Source: DASYQV01 sp036005125 (GTDB lineage Bacteria > Acidobacteriota > Vicinamibacteria > Vicinamibacterales > UBA2999). Taken from it: DNA of 9,617 bases. The DNA lies in NCBI GenBank assembly GCA_036005125.1, contig DASYQV010000336.1:1-9617 (forward strand), read 5' to 3'. The notes below the pieces were generated by a model. It was not told the origin of the DNA. It saw only the letters and a program-made list of their open reading frames with translations, and did no database searches. The translations under genes and the position numbers were made by a program. Positions 9,197-9,617 of this stretch are shown piece by piece (positions within the stretch are counted from its first letter, which is position 1; the number at the start of each line of letters is the position of its first letter).

Positions 9197-9389
9197 CGGG
9201 GAGAGACTGTACCACGCGCCCCTCACGAGTCGTATGGCGGCCGACGCAGATGCACCGCCGCGGACGACTCGGCAGCTTCTTCAGGAGGTTGTCAGGGTAC
9301 ACTGCCTGCTACCTAGTGCAGGGCTCGTTCGTCGGGGAGGCCGCGCGTCGTGATAGATTGCGCGGCGTCACGGCCCACGTGACCGAACC
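9197..9389. promoter_or_regulatory. Divergent promoter region
   Basis: These 193 bases separate the divergent CoA-transferase and hydroxy-acid oxidoreductase genes and must hold both promoters unless one lies inside a coding region. For the minus gene a TACAGT (9206-9211 on the minus strand) could be a -10 box only 10 nt before the ATG, which would give an almost leaderless mRNA, but its -35 is poor. A TTGTCA at 9289-9294 resembles a -35 for the plus gene with no good -10 at 17 bp. An AGGAGG at 9283-9288 has no suitable start after it. Confidence 0.35.
9367..9383. promoter_or_regulatory. GTCACG-N5-CGTGAC dyad, candidate operator
   Basis: A perfect 6-bp inverted repeat with a 5-bp spacer ends 6 nt before the ATG at 9390. 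A regulator bound here, or the RNA hairpin it forms, would block the start of the hydroxy-acid oxidoreductase gene. Only the symmetry is seen; the role is inference. Confidence 0.3.
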
Positions 9390-9617
9390 ATGCCCGGAAG
9401 GCAATCCTCGACCGACCGCGCCCTCGCGCCGCCGTACGTTGTGAACATTCGTGATCTGCAGCGACTCGCACGTCGCCGCCTGCCGCGTGCCGTGTTCGAC
9501 TATATTGACGGCGGCGCCGACGATGAGGTCACCCTGCGCGAGAACTGCCGCGCCTTCGAAGCAGTCACATTGCGACCGCGGCAGGCAGTGGCGGTGCGCG
9601 AAGTCGATCTGCACACG
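9390..9617 (+). CDS. FMN-dependent alpha-hydroxy-acid dehydrogenase/oxidase, N-terminal part
   Basis: The first 76 residues are present and the gene runs off the right edge; the family is usually about 360-400 residues long. NIRDLQRLARRRLPRAVFDY (19-38) followed by IDGGADDEVTLREN (39-52) is the characteristic N-terminus of the glycolate oxidase / L-lactate dehydrogenase / mandelate dehydrogenase family. Tyr38 in this motif corresponds to the conserved active-site tyrosine after which the (S/G)GAxDE motif follows. Members oxidise a 2-hydroxy acid to the 2-keto acid with FMN. ATG 9390 is the first ATG in the frame, which opens after the TAG at 9354; a GTG at 9441 just before the homology is an alternative. 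No clear Shine-Dalgarno precedes either. The FMN site and catalytic His lie beyond the window, so the substrate class is open. Confidence 0.85.
   Translation, partial: MPGRQSSTDRALAPPYVVNIRDLQRLARRRLPRAVFDYIDGGADDEVTLRENCRAFEAVTLRPRQAVAVREVDLHT

Noticed and set aside
9309..9614. Minus-strand open frame of 101 codons at the right edge
   Set aside because: It is antisense to the alpha-hydroxy-acid oxidoreductase start, which shows the conserved family N-terminus on the plus strand.

Overview
The window is GC-rich with tightly packed, long-ORF genes. Its gene types (a two-AAA Clp ATPase, a CitMHS-family permease, a CaiB/BaiF CoA-transferase, an FMN-dependent alpha-hydroxy-acid oxidoreductase and a huge sugar/phosphate multidomain protein) suggest a free-living, high-GC Gram-negative heterotroph. 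An acidobacterial (Vicinamibacteria-like) chromosome is my best guess, but nothing seen here proves the taxon. There is no tRNA, rRNA, CRISPR array, transposase or integrase.

Left part (2-3634, +): the 3' part of one very long gene that enters from outside the window. Reading through it I see a protein-kinase-like domain, a stretch resembling the C-terminal beta-sandwich of GH13 alpha-amylases, a PPP-type metallophosphoesterase, a HAD-type hydrolase, and a C-terminal beta-rich module that may bind carbohydrate. Kinase-like, phosphatase and glucan-binding-like parts on one chain suggest a protein that adds and/or removes phosphate on a storage glucan or its regulators. That function is inference.

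Middle (3635-6427, +): a 450-bp non-coding stretch carries an 18-bp dyad, then a near-consensus sigma-54 (-24/-12) promoter at 4011-4025, then a strong AGGAGG ribosome binding site and a GTG start at 4085. It drives a ClpA/ClpC-type AAA+ unfoldase with an intact Clp N-domain and both ATPase modules. The gene lacks the ClpB/ClpC middle domain, and its pore-loop aromatic residues are replaced in both rings.

6428-6699 is a 272-bp gap between two converging genes. It holds at least five stem-loops in about 200 bp, including a 15-bp perfect inverted repeat.

Right part (6700-9617): a minus-strand two-gene operon, CaiB/BaiF CoA-transferase then CitMHS permease (7-nt gap), diverges from the start of a plus-strand alpha-hydroxy-acid dehydrogenase/oxidase cut by the window edge. 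Together these look like an uptake, oxidation and CoA-activation module for a small carboxylic or hydroxy acid. The substrate cannot be named from the sequence.
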